Shown here: positions 7,488 through 15,177 of the stretch, piece after piece
How the letters are laid out: each line of letters starts with the position of its first letter
How positions within the stretch are numbered: the stretch's first letter is position 1
Assembly: GCA_002338125.1 (NCBI GenBank)
Contig: DDHN01000016.1
Span: forward strand, 24,419-51,237
DNA from: Patescibacteria group bacterium UBA1875
Lineage (GTDB): Bacteria; Patescibacteriota; CPR2; UBA1875
Direction of reading: 5' to 3'
DNA: 26,819 nucleotides
Position numbers and translations under genes: made by a program
Notes under the pieces: model-generated
The model's input: only the letters and a program-made list of their open reading frames with translations
Databases searched by the model: none
What the model was told of the DNA's origin: nothing

Positions 7488-8046
7488 TAGCATCTCCCCG
7501 TTGATTGATGGTTACACTTCGTGTGTGGTCTTTATATTCAATCAAAAGATTTATATCACCAGTAGCTGCAAGACAGTCACTTGGTTCGTATTCTTTTGAG
7601 GGATTATCAGTTGATTGACTCCAAATTGTAGCTTCATTTTGGCAAAGATAAGTTGTAGCGAAAGGTGAGGCGAAATAAATATGATTTCCACCTTCTGCGG
7701 TTATAGTTATGCCAGGATTTATTTCGGCCGTTTTTTCTAAATGATTGGTCCCTTCGCCGTCTACGCTAATAATTTTAATAGTATTGTCACTAAAATCTAC
7801 CCCCCAAACCTTCGTTGTGGCTCCACTTGTTCCCGGCGTTCCTTGCATAAAGGAGATAGATCTGTTTTGAGCTTCTCTAACTGCTGTAATGGCCTCCTCC
7901 ACGGCTCGATCAACCGTAAACTGATCTCTGGCCGAGAGAAGTCCCCCAGCTCCTAATAACATCAAGACTGCGATGATAGCCATTACTACCGTCATCTCTA
8001 CTAAGGTAAAGCCTTTTCTGTTGTTTGTTGCTATATCTCCCTCCAA
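7477..8046 (-). CDS. GspH/FimT-like minor pilin, start probably an ATA codon at 8034
   Basis: A prepilin of 185-189 aa: N-N-R-K-G then F-T-L-V-E (Glu +5) and a hydrophobic helix, followed by a GspH-type alpha1 (AITAVREAQNRSISF) and a beta-rich globular domain with two Cys (about 130 and 147). The longest reading uses TTG at 8046, but the only SD, GGAGGG, overlaps that codon. The SD is correctly placed for the in-frame ATA at 8034, which would give an eight-residue leader of normal type (initiator, A-T-N-N-R-K-G). No ATG, GTG or other TTG lies between. The TTG coordinate is listed as the conventional call; ATA is my preferred reading. The gene follows pilD by 7 nt and begins the minor-pilin run. 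Confidence 0.83.
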   Translation of the reverse strand: MEGDIATNNRKGFTLVEMTVVMAIIAVLMLLGAGGLLSARDQFTVDRAVEEAITAVREAQNRSISFMQGTPGTSGATTKVWGVDFSDNTIKIISVDGEGTNHLEKTAEINPGITITAEGGNHIYFASPFATTYLCQNEATIWSQSTDNPSKEYEPSDCLAATGDINLLIEYKDHTRSVTINQRGDANAN

Positions 8047-8053
8047 AATCGTT

Positions 8054-8890
8054 CTATATACCTAAGAATATTTTAGCATACCAGCTGATTATTTGCTCCC
8101 CAAGTAAAGTGGCGAAAAACACCCCTCCGATTAGAAAAGGTCCTAAGGGTATCTCTGATTTGAGTTTGGCTTTTTTCGCAAAAATTGCAATAAGCCCAAA
8201 GCCAGCTCCGATAATAAAAGCAAAATAATAAGAAACTATCGTAAGTGTTGGCCCTAATAGAAAACCTATAATAAGGGCTATCTCGGCATCTCCAGCTCCC
8301 ATTGCTTTTTCTTTTGAAATTTTTGAAAGGCTCCAAAATAAAAGTGCTGGAATAATGGCGGCTAGCAGAAAAGGGTAAAAATAATTAGTGATATCGTTAA
8401 TCGTAAATGCGCCGGTATAATTAGCTAAACTATATAAACCAGCGATAATAGTGGTTATATAGGTATGGGCTGATAAGACATACTTTGTTTTTGCGTCATA
8501 AACAGCGATTAAAATTAGGTAAAAGTATATAGTGGCAAGAAGTAAGAACAAAAAAAACTCTCTTGATGGGAAATTGCCACAATTTATTAAGTAGTTTTTG
8601 GCTGTGCTGATGAAACTTGTTTGATATCCGGCCAAAATAAAGGCGATGCCAGTTAAAAGTTCGATAATGGGATACTGAAAAGAAATTCTTTTTTTGCAGT
8701 GACGGCATTTTCCCGCCAATATAATGAAGCTGATCAGGGGGATATTGTCGTGCCAGTCGATTTTAGTTTTGCAGTGCGGGCAAAAAGAACGACCTTTCAA
8801 TTTCTTGTTTGTTTCTAGCCGGTACTCGTAAGCATTCAAAAAACTGCCAAAAATGAGCCCGAGAACAAAAATAATTCCCCCGATAATCAT
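8054..8890 (-). CDS. pilD: Prepilin peptidase / N-methyltransferase
   Basis: PilD cleaves the short leaders of the pilin genes around it and N-methylates the new N-termini, at the membrane. The 278-aa polytopic protein has the cytoplasmic zinc loop with Cys37, Cys40, Cys62 and Cys65, and both catalytic aspartates of the aspartic-protease family: Asp132 in VYDAKT and Asp201 in GAGD. An N-terminal GSFLNAYEYRL segment is also typical. The ATG at 8890 has no SD; instead TATAAT ends 6 nt before it, so the message should be leaderless. It is separated from the pilin by a terminator and leads directly into the four minor-pilin genes. Confidence 0.95.
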   Translation of the reverse strand: MIIGGIIFVLGLIFGSFLNAYEYRLETNKKLKGRSFCPHCKTKIDWHDNIPLISFIILAGKCRHCKKRISFQYPIIELLTGIAFILAGYQTSFISTAKNYLINCGNFPSREFFLFLLLATIYFYLILIAVYDAKTKYVLSAHTYITTIIAGLYSLANYTGAFTINDITNYFYPFLLAAIIPALLFWSLSKISKEKAMGAGDAEIALIIGFLLGPTLTIVSYYFAFIIGAGFGLIAIFAKKAKLKSEIPLGPFLIGGVFFATLLGEQIISWYAKIFLGI

Positions 8891-8896
8891 GGATAT

Positions 8897-8902
8897 ATTA
8901 TA
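8897..8902 (-). promoter_or_regulatory. -10 box of a leaderless pilD promoter
   Basis: Perfect TATAAT on the minus strand with six nucleotides (ATATCC) before the pilD ATG. Transcription would start at or next to the ATG. No clear -35 is seen. It lies just downstream of the pilin terminator, which makes a new promoter necessary here. Confidence 0.6.
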
Positions 8903-8920
8903 CGGGAAATGGGTGTAAAT

Positions 8921-8951
8921 AAAAACAGCCTAGATATCCGAGGCTGTTTTT
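8921..8951 (-). terminator. Terminator after the major pilin gene
   Basis: Perfect 11-bp inverted repeat (AAAAACAGCCT / AGGCTGTTTTT) with a 9-nt loop, 14 nt beyond the pilin stop, followed by T-rich sequence on the minus strand. Confidence 0.9.
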
Positions 8952-8965
8952 ATATTGTTAACTTC

Positions 8966-9361
8966 TTATGAATTAGTGATAGTTTCTAGTACAGCGTTAC
9001 AAGTGTAATCAGCTATATTGATAGTATAGCCAGTCGTGGAATATACTACGTTACCGCCTCCATCATAAGTAGTAGCTGATGTACATTGTTGTCCTTGAAG
9101 AGTAACCATGCCGTTTAGAGCTCCGCCAGTTCCAACTAAAGCGTCGAAGGTAACAGTTCCGCTTGTTGCTGGATATGCTTTATTTTTTGCGTAATAAGAT
9201 TCAAGCCCTGTTTGTATAGTTTTTGCCGTACCTCTGTTGGCTGTTTCGACAGAGGATCTCCTGGCAATAGTAATGGCTCCAATTATCAAGACTGATAATA
9301 CTGCTATAATAGCCATTACAACGACAAGCTCAATAAGCGTAAAGCCTTTTTTCTTTTGCAT
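8966..9361 (-). CDS. pilA: Type IV major pilin candidate
   Basis: A 131-aa prepilin: leader M-Q-K-K-K-G, then F-T-L-I-E with Glu +5 and a hydrophobic helix to about residue 34, which packs the fibre core. After the helix come a short alpha1 continuation, a small beta domain and two Cys bracketing about 28 residues near the C-terminus, like the D-loop disulphide of classical pilins. The ATG at 9361 is chosen because SD GGAGGT lies 6 nt upstream; a TTG seven codons further upstream would place the SD inside the gene. Own strong promoter, leader hairpin and terminator fit a subunit needed in large amounts. Major-pilin status is inferred from this insulation and its size; it could be named pilA or pilE. 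Confidence 0.88.
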   Translation of the reverse strand: MQKKKGFTLIELVVVMAIIAVLSVLIIGAITIARRSSVETANRGTAKTIQTGLESYYAKNKAYPATSGTVTFDALVGTGGALNGMVTLQGQQCTSATTYDGGGNVVYSTTGYTINIADYTCNAVLETITNS

Positions 9362-9402
9362 TTTCTCACCTCCTTTTTTCAAATTTTGTATTTCCGAGAT
9401 CT

Positions 9403-9433
9403 GTATAAAGAATTAGGCCTATACTCTTTATAC
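9403..9433 (-). promoter_or_regulatory. Hairpin in the pilin mRNA leader
   Basis: Perfect 9-bp inverted repeat GTATAAAGA / TCTTTATAC around a 13-nt loop that itself contains the palindrome TAGGCCTA. It lies between the predicted transcription start (about 9450) and the pilin SD (about 9372) and has no following T-run, so it is not a terminator. A 5' mRNA stabiliser or an operator for a dimeric regulator are both possible. Confidence 0.5.
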
Positions 9434-9455
9434 TCCCCCATAATACCTAGTTAAT

Positions 9456-9483
9456 ATATTATACTTATGGAAATCTCTGTCAA
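9456..9483 (-). promoter_or_regulatory. Pilin promoter
   Basis: Minus strand: consensus TTGACA (9483-9478) just beyond the pilC stop, then overlapping -10 candidates: TAATAT with a 16-nt spacer (9461-9456), TATAAT with 14 nt (9463-9458) and TATATT with 19 nt. This drives a leader of about 85-90 nt before the pilin ATG. Confidence 0.65.
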
Positions 9484-9485
9484 GG

Positions 9486-10679
9486 CTATAAAACACTCCC
9501 AATTTGATATATTGGTAACATTATAGCGACTAGAAAGACCCCAATAACTAGGGCCAAAATAACAATTAAGGCTGGTTCGATCAACCTGGAAATACTTTGA
9601 ACAGTGGTGTCGACTTCTTCTTCATAATAATTAGCCAGATTTTCGAGCATATTATCAAGTTCTCCGGTCCTTTCTCCAACGGCAATCATTTGGTGAACGA
9701 TTACCGGGAAAAGAGGGCTTTCAAGTAAGGTTTCGGAAAGAGCAATGCCCGATTTTACCTTTTTTGCAGATTTTTTGATTAATTCTTCATAAATGACATT
9801 GCCCACTGCTTTAGAAACAATAGCCAGAGAATCAAGGAGTGGAACTCCTGATGCTACTAGCCCAGCCAAAGTCCTGGCAAAGCGAGCCATATACATTTTC
9901 TTTAACAAAATATTAATACCAAATAATTTAAGCTTTAGCTTATCCCAAATTCTTCTTCCAGCCGGTCTCTTAATAGAGACTCGGGCGTAAATGAAAAACC
10001 CGATTAAAGCTAGAAATACAAATGGAGCAAAGCGAGAAAGGATTTTGCTAATTGCTATCATCATTCTGGTTAAAAAGGGTAATTCAGCATTGAACGAAGA
10101 GTAAAGTTCTTCCATTTGGGGCATAACATAAACTATTATGATGGCAGCAACTATTACAACAACTCCGATAACAAAAGCCGGATAGATAAAGGCGCCCCTT
10201 ACTTTCCGTACTAGACTTTGCTGTTTTTCTAGTTGATCAGCAAGGCGTAACAGGGATTTATCAAGGTTGCCAGATGTTTCCCCAGAAGCTATTAAAGTAA
10301 GTTCAAGAGCAGAAAAAGTTTCTGGAAAACGAGAAAAAGCTACTGAAAGCTGAGAGCCACCTTCGATATCTGATGAGGTTTGAGCGAGTATTTTCTGGAT
10401 GTTTTTTTTGTTGACCTGAGCTTCTAGGGTTTTTAGTGACTGGGCGATAGGCAGGCCGGCATTTATCATTGTTGCTAATTGTCTTATCATCATCACTTTA
10501 TCTTTGAGTGAAACCTTGTTTAAAAAACTGAAAGTTTGTTCTTGATGAAGCTCGACTGATATAGGGATTAGCTCTCGTGATGAAAGAACCTTAGCGGCGG
10601 CATTTTCGTTTTCGGCCTCTATCTCCCCTTTTAGAAGCTGACCGTTTTTATCTTTGGCTGTATAGCTAAAAAGTTGCAT
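9486..10679 (-). CDS. pilC: T4P inner-membrane platform protein
   Basis: PilC/GspF is the membrane platform on which the PilB and PilT motors act to insert or remove pilin. The 397-aa protein starts with the conserved FSYTAKDKNGQLLKGEIEAEN and has two GspF repeats: a first cytoplasmic helical domain (about 60-165), a membrane segment (about 165-190), a second membrane region (about 215-230), a second cytoplasmic domain (about 265-365, with SGVPLLDSL and ERTGELDNML) and a C-terminal membrane segment. Length is standard. It starts 10 nt after pilT and is followed by 124 nt holding the pilin promoter. Confidence 0.95.
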   Translation of the reverse strand: MQLFSYTAKDKNGQLLKGEIEAENENAAAKVLSSRELIPISVELHQEQTFSFLNKVSLKDKVMMIRQLATMINAGLPIAQSLKTLEAQVNKKNIQKILAQTSSDIEGGSQLSVAFSRFPETFSALELTLIASGETSGNLDKSLLRLADQLEKQQSLVRKVRGAFIYPAFVIGVVVIVAAIIIVYVMPQMEELYSSFNAELPFLTRMMIAISKILSRFAPFVFLALIGFFIYARVSIKRPAGRRIWDKLKLKLFGINILLKKMYMARFARTLAGLVASGVPLLDSLAIVSKAVGNVIYEELIKKSAKKVKSGIALSETLLESPLFPVIVHQMIAVGERTGELDNMLENLANYYEEEVDTTVQSISRLIEPALIVILALVIGVFLVAIMLPIYQIGSVL

Positions 10680-10689
10680 TTTCTTCTAC

Positions 10690-11760
10690 CTACCCGTGAA
10701 CGAGCCTTTCTAGCTCTTTTACGTCAATCGCATATCCTTTGGCATTTTCGAGAGTTATTTTACCTGACTTAACAAGACCAGCAAGATCACGATCCATCGT
10801 TTGCATTCCTTCTTCTGAGCCTGTTTGTATCACGGCATCAAGTTGATGAGTTTTGCCTTCTCTAATAATATTTCTAACAGCCGGAGTAGCTACCATAATC
10901 TCTGAGGCAACAAGCCTGCCCCCGCCAATAGCCGGGAGAAGTCTTTGAGATATAATGGCTTGAAGAATGTTAGAAAGCTGAACTCTAATTTGTTGTTGTT
11001 GATGTGGCGGGAAAACGTCTATCATACGATCGATTGACTGGGCAGCGTTATTGGTGTGCAGGGTAGCTAAGACTAAATGCCCAGTTTCAGCAATTGTTAT
11101 GGCAGAAGCAATAGTTTCAAGATCACGCATTTCACCAATTAAGACTACGTCTGGATCTTCTCGAAGTACACTGCGGAGGGCTGCTGCGAATGAACGTGTA
11201 TCATAGTGGACTTCTCTTTGTTCAACTACTGATTTTTGATTTTTGTGGGTATATTCAATTGGATCTTCAACAGTGATTATATGAAGTGATTTTTCTTTAT
11301 TAATAGCATCAACCATTGCTGCCAGGGTTGTTGATTTACCAGAGCCGGTAGGCCCGGTTACAAGAACAAGACCTCGTGGTAGATCGGTAAATTGGTTGCT
11401 GACCTTAGGAAGGCCCAACTCTTCTAATGAACGAATTTTTGTTGGAATTAAGCGAAGAGCTAGCGCAAGATTTCCTTTTTGGTGATAGGCGTTAGCTCTA
11501 AATCTAGCTATGTCACCAAAAGCAAACGAAAAATCGACCTCCATATCTTTAAGTAAAATATCTTTCTGAATATCATCTACTACTGAAAATATTAATTTTT
11601 CAACCTCAGCTGATGTGAGTGGGTTTGTATTTGCGACTGCTTTAAGAGAACCGTCTACTCTTAACATGGGCGGTACCCCAACTGTTAAGTGAAGGTCGGA
11701 GGCATCTTGCCGAACAACTTCCTCTAATAATTTCTCTATCTTTAATGATTCTGTTGCCAT
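10690..11760 (-). CDS. pilT: T4P retraction ATPase
   Basis: PilT is the hexameric motor that depolymerises the pilus, so this organism can probably retract its pili (twitching, DNA uptake or host-cell contact). The 356-aa protein has a PAS-like N-terminal domain (1-100), Walker A GPTGSGKS at 136-143, Asp box TVEDPIEY about 163-170, Walker B DPDVVLIGEMRD about 202-213, His box GHLVLATLHTN about 227-237, and AVRNIIRE at 294-301, the counterpart of the AIRNLIRE motif needed for retraction. SD AGGGGAAAA precedes the ATG. A 60-nt gap separates it from pilB; a weak TTGATA-16-TATTGT is present there on the minus strand, which may give extra transcription. Confidence 0.96.
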   Translation of the reverse strand: MATESLKIEKLLEEVVRQDASDLHLTVGVPPMLRVDGSLKAVANTNPLTSAEVEKLIFSVVDDIQKDILLKDMEVDFSFAFGDIARFRANAYHQKGNLALALRLIPTKIRSLEELGLPKVSNQFTDLPRGLVLVTGPTGSGKSTTLAAMVDAINKEKSLHIITVEDPIEYTHKNQKSVVEQREVHYDTRSFAAALRSVLREDPDVVLIGEMRDLETIASAITIAETGHLVLATLHTNNAAQSIDRMIDVFPPHQQQQIRVQLSNILQAIISQRLLPAIGGGRLVASEIMVATPAVRNIIREGKTHQLDAVIQTGSEEGMQTMDRDLAGLVKSGKITLENAKGYAIDVKELERLVHG

Positions 11761-11820
11761 TTTTTCCCCTTTTCTTAATTTTACAATAGATACTTAGGCT
11801 TTACTATCAAAACTCTAATT

Positions 11821-13572
11821 TTATGACTCGGAAACCTTAGCGACTACCTCTTCGATTGTAGTAATTCCTTCCAATGCTTTTAGAAATCCATCTTGTCTCA
11901 TTGTGACCATTCCTTGCTCAACGGCTTGTTTGTGAACTTCCAAGGTTGTGGCATGGTTAACAACTAACTTTTCAATTTCGGGGGTAACGCTGAATACTTC
12001 ATAAACTCCAATACGTCCAGAATAGCCCGTATTATTACATTGCGGACAACCAACTGCTTGATACAGCGTAAAATCGGTAGAGTCTTTTTTAGGAATATTA
12101 TGATAGCCAAGCTCTTTAAGCTCTTTTTCATTAGCTGGAAGCATTTTTCCAACAGTTTTTTGAATTGCTTCAACTAATGAAGGGCTAGCCTTATATGCTT
12201 TTTTACATTTGGGGCAAAGTTTTCTGACTAGACGCTGTCCCATTGAGGCAGTAACCGTGGAAGCAATTAAAAAAGGTTCAATATCCATATCCAACATTCT
12301 AGGTAAAACCCCAGCAGCCGAATTAGTATGCAGGGTCGAGAGGACGGTGTGTCCGGTAAGGGCCGACTGGACTGCAAGTTCAGCTGTTTCTGAGTCTCTA
12401 ATCTCGCCAACCATTATAATGTCGGGATCTTGACGAAGGATAGAGCGAAGTCCAGAGGCAAAAGTAAGCCCAACCTGGTTATTGATTTGTATTTGATTAA
12501 CCCCTTTAACTTGATATTCAACGGGGTCTTCGAGGGTAATAATGTTTACACCAGGATTATTGAGCCTAGCTAAGACAGCGTATAGAGTGGTAGTTTTCCC
12601 TGACCCTGTAGGCCCAGTAGAAAGAATCATGCCGTGGGGTCTTTTGATGGCTTCTCCGATTAGACGAAAAGAGTGACCTCTGAGACCGAGTTTTTCAAGT
12701 TCGATGATTCCGGCACTTTTATCAAGTAAGCGCATAACTACTTTTTCGCCATGAACGGTTGGAGAAACTGAGACTCGAATATCTATTTCGTGATCGTCTA
12801 CGGTAACATCGAATCGTCCGTCTTGGGGGATACGATGTTCGTCTATTTTCAAATTGGAAAGTATTTTTATTCTTGAAACTAGGGCCGCTTGGATATGGAC
12901 CGGCAGGGACATTGTTTCTTGTAGAATCCCATCGATTCGAAATCTTACTTTAAGGGCATTCTCCCAAGGTTCGATATGGATATCTGAAGCTTTGGATTTG
13001 GCAGCATATTCAAGGATTGTATTTACAGCCCTGGTTACGGGAGCATCCTGAGTAATCTCTTTCAAACTTTCTTGTCCGGTTTTGATCTCAATCCTTTGAG
13101 ATTCAACGTTTTTTAAGGCCTCGGAAACTTCGCTAGATAAGTCCTGATATTGGTCAATAATCCGTTCAATACCCTCTTTTGAAGCCATATATGGGTTTAC
13201 TCTAAAGCCTGATTTTCTCTCAATAAACTCAATTACTTGAACGTTGTTAGGGTTGATCATGGCTACGCTAAGCATGTTGCCAGAAAAACCAAACGGAACA
13301 GCACTATATTTTTTGGCCATTTCCTTAGAAATGTTTTTTAAAATGTTTTGGTCAACCTTAACGGAAGAGAGGTCAACATAGGGGACCCCTGATGAAATGG
13401 CCTTAGCTTTTACAACGTCTTCACTCCCAAGGATTTTCATATCTATCAAGGCTTCATCGAGGTCTTTACCGGCTCGAACACTTTCAATCTTTATTTGGTC
13501 AAGTTGTTTCTGGGAAATTAAATTCAACTTGACCAAAACCTCTTCAAATTTTTTTTGGTCAACTTGCAGCAT
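11821..13572 (-). CDS. pilB: T4P extension ATPase
   Basis: PilB is the cytoplasmic hexameric motor for pilin polymerisation. Residues 1-150 form the T2SSE N-terminal domain that links to PilM. The ATPase core has Walker A at 320-328 (GPTGSGKTT), Asp box TLEDPVEY about 347-353, Walker B DPDIIMVGEIRD about 382-393 and the His box GHTVLSTLHTN about 407-417. A four-Cys zinc site (Cys453, 456, 509, 512) is typical of PilB/GspE. At 583 aa it is full length. SD AAGGAGGGG sits just before the ATG. It lies 11 nt after the PilP-position gene. Confidence 0.96.
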   Translation of the reverse strand: MLQVDQKKFEEVLVKLNLISQKQLDQIKIESVRAGKDLDEALIDMKILGSEDVVKAKAISSGVPYVDLSSVKVDQNILKNISKEMAKKYSAVPFGFSGNMLSVAMINPNNVQVIEFIERKSGFRVNPYMASKEGIERIIDQYQDLSSEVSEALKNVESQRIEIKTGQESLKEITQDAPVTRAVNTILEYAAKSKASDIHIEPWENALKVRFRIDGILQETMSLPVHIQAALVSRIKILSNLKIDEHRIPQDGRFDVTVDDHEIDIRVSVSPTVHGEKVVMRLLDKSAGIIELEKLGLRGHSFRLIGEAIKRPHGMILSTGPTGSGKTTTLYAVLARLNNPGVNIITLEDPVEYQVKGVNQIQINNQVGLTFASGLRSILRQDPDIIMVGEIRDSETAELAVQSALTGHTVLSTLHTNSAAGVLPRMLDMDIEPFLIASTVTASMGQRLVRKLCPKCKKAYKASPSLVEAIQKTVGKMLPANEKELKELGYHNIPKKDSTDFTLYQAVGCPQCNNTGYSGRIGVYEVFSVTPEIEKLVVNHATTLEVHKQAVEQGMVTMRQDGFLKALEGITTIEEVVAKVSES

Positions 13573-13583
13573 GCCCCTCCTTA

Positions 13584-13829
13584 TTAAAACCCTGAAAAGA
13601 GATCTCTTTTACCAATGCCTGACAAGGTCGGCATTCCATAATCAGAAAGATTGTCTACTCTTTCCAGCGTATTTCGATCGATCTCACCAGGCACCGTTTC
13701 TATTTGTTCCGATTCCCTTACTGTTTCAGTCGGAGTGTTTTTCGGGAAAAGAAGTTGCAGAGCAAAGTATACCGAGACAGCAATTATCGTTATAGCTATG
13801 GTAAGGGTTATAATTTCTTTCTTTTTCAA
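13584..13829 (-). CDS. Small membrane-anchored protein in the PilP position
   Basis: An 81-aa product with an N-terminal membrane segment (about 7-28), an acidic linker (about 32-60) and the C-terminal end GIGKRDLFSGF. It occupies the place of pilP after pilO. PilP and GspC proteins carry a G-x-R-D/N-P-F segment that binds PilN/PilO or the secretin, and GKRDLF may be a remnant of it; the whole HR domain of PilP is absent. No secretin gene is visible, so a PilP without its outer part is plausible. Start is 1 nt after pilO stop, and the ATG has AAGGAG upstream. Real gene status is well supported by spacing; homology to PilP is tentative. Confidence 0.72.
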   Translation of the reverse strand: MKKKEIITLTIAITIIAVSVYFALQLLFPKNTPTETVRESEQIETVPGEIDRNTLERVDNLSDYGMPTLSGIGKRDLFSGF

Positions 13830-13830
13830 C

Positions 13831-14400
13831 TTAACTCCTTTTGTAGGTGTTAATAGTAAAACTTATACTCAAATCATTACTGGTCAGGCTAGCATCAATT
13901 TCGGATATTGAAAGTAGGCGTAGAGCATCTTCGAAACGAACAAGAGCATTTTTCAAAGAGGCATAGTCTTTGGCTTTCGCATTTATATTATAGGTTACGG
14001 CAGTGATTTGTGTATCGGTATTAGAGTTCTCGCCATTAGATTCTGCCACATTTGCTTCGGAAACAGATTCTACTGTTACGCCGCTCTCTTTAGCGATTTT
14101 TTCAAATTGAACAAATAATCTAGCAACATCTTTGTCTTCTGGGAGTGCGGCTAATACTTTTTCGTTTTCTGCTTTTAATTCTTCTTCTCGAGATTGTAGA
14201 TTCTTTAAATTGGACAATTTCTCTTGCAACTTTTGGAGAACTATTTTTTTCTCTTCAAGGTCAGCGGCTGTTTTTTGAGTAGAGTCAAAAAGTGGTTTGC
14301 CAACTGCGAAGGCTAAAACAATAGTGATAAGCACAGCCCCACCAATAACAGCGACTGTATATTTGTATTCCTCAAATTGGGATTTATTATTTTCTACCAT
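13831..14400 (-). CDS. pilO: T4P alignment-complex protein PilO
   Basis: PilO forms a heterodimer with PilN in the periplasm-facing side of the membrane and couples the PilM-motor complex to the platform. The 189-aa protein has a short cytoplasmic N-terminus, one membrane helix (about 14-34), a coiled coil rich in Glu, Lys and Leu (about 40-90) and a ferredoxin-like C-terminal domain (about 95-185), in which VTYNINAKAKDYASLKNALVRF (about 130-151) is typical. It overlaps the end of pilN by 7 nt. Sequence alone is weakly conserved in this family; the call relies on architecture and order M-N-O. Confidence 0.87.
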   Translation of the reverse strand: MVENNKSQFEEYKYTVAVIGGAVLITIVLAFAVGKPLFDSTQKTAADLEEKKIVLQKLQEKLSNLKNLQSREEELKAENEKVLAALPEDKDVARLFVQFEKIAKESGVTVESVSEANVAESNGENSNTDTQITAVTYNINAKAKDYASLKNALVRFEDALRLLSISEIDASLTSNDLSISFTINTYKRS

Positions 14401-15176
14401 ATCGCCTCGCTATCGAAATTAAATGAAATATTGAAGGAGATGTTTTCGCCTTCTTTGCTATATTGAGTAGTTTCGATATTTGAAAATAGGTTCTTAACCT
14501 CAGCACTTATTGAGCTCTCTGGGGAGCTAAGTGTTTTACTGTTAGCGTCGTAACTTAATTTGATCTCGTTGTTTTGATTGGTTTTTATGGTTATTGCGTG
14601 GTCGTCTTTTGGGTTAAAGGCAAGTGCCGTATTCCATATGCCATTACTGGAAACTGTGGCTATTGATTCAGCCCCTTCATCAAGGGTAACAGTGATTGTT
14701 TCTTCTGGTTGGGCAGTTCCTTTTAAAACGACAATATTATAGTTTTTGTAACTTTCAATTAAACGAGCTAGCGAATTAATATTCTTACCCTTTAAATCTG
14801 CTTGAATCTGATTACCAGACAAAGAGATTTGGCTATATTGAACATCCTCGGGAGTTGCTGCTTCAAGGTGTGGTAGCAATTTGGTCCAAGCGTTATCACC
14901 TGAGAGAATTTGCTTGATTCCAGCTAAGCCTTCTTCAAGTGAGATAACGGTTTCTTCTAGTTCTTTATATTGTTCTGACTCGACTTTAATATCTTCAATT
15001 TCTTTGTTTGTTTTATTTAGCTCAAGGTTTTTGGCCACCTTCACAGCGCCGATTATAAACAGGGTCACCACACAAACGGCTATAATACCAACAGCAACAA
15101 TTGTTGCAACTGTATTTCTTTTAGCGATTTTTTGTTTTTGTTGCTGGACTTCGGGGACTAAATTAATCTTAAACAT
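14394..15176 (-). CDS. pilN: T4P alignment-complex protein PilN
   Basis: The N-terminus M-F-K-I-N-L-V-P-E carries the INLxP motif that docks into the groove of PilM. A membrane helix follows at about 25-47, then a coiled coil (about 50-85) and a beta-rich extracytoplasmic region. At 260 aa it is longer than the usual PilN (about 180-200): residues about 150-260 appear to form an added domain after the usual ferredoxin-like fold. It starts 1 nt after pilM and overlaps pilO. Confidence 0.9.
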   Translation of the reverse strand: MFKINLVPEVQQQKQKIAKRNTVATIVAVGIIAVCVVTLFIIGAVKVAKNLELNKTNKEIEDIKVESEQYKELEETVISLEEGLAGIKQILSGDNAWTKLLPHLEAATPEDVQYSQISLSGNQIQADLKGKNINSLARLIESYKNYNIVVLKGTAQPEETITVTLDEGAESIATVSSNGIWNTALAFNPKDDHAITIKTNQNNEIKLSYDANSKTLSSPESSISAEVKNLFSNIETTQYSKEGENISFNISFNFDSEAIW

Positions 15177-15177
15177 A

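Noticed and set aside
8073..8336. Minus-strand ORF of 87 codons inside pilD, in another frame
   Set aside because: A shadow of the Asp201 region of pilD; the pilD frame carries all conserved residues without interruption, so there is no frameshift.
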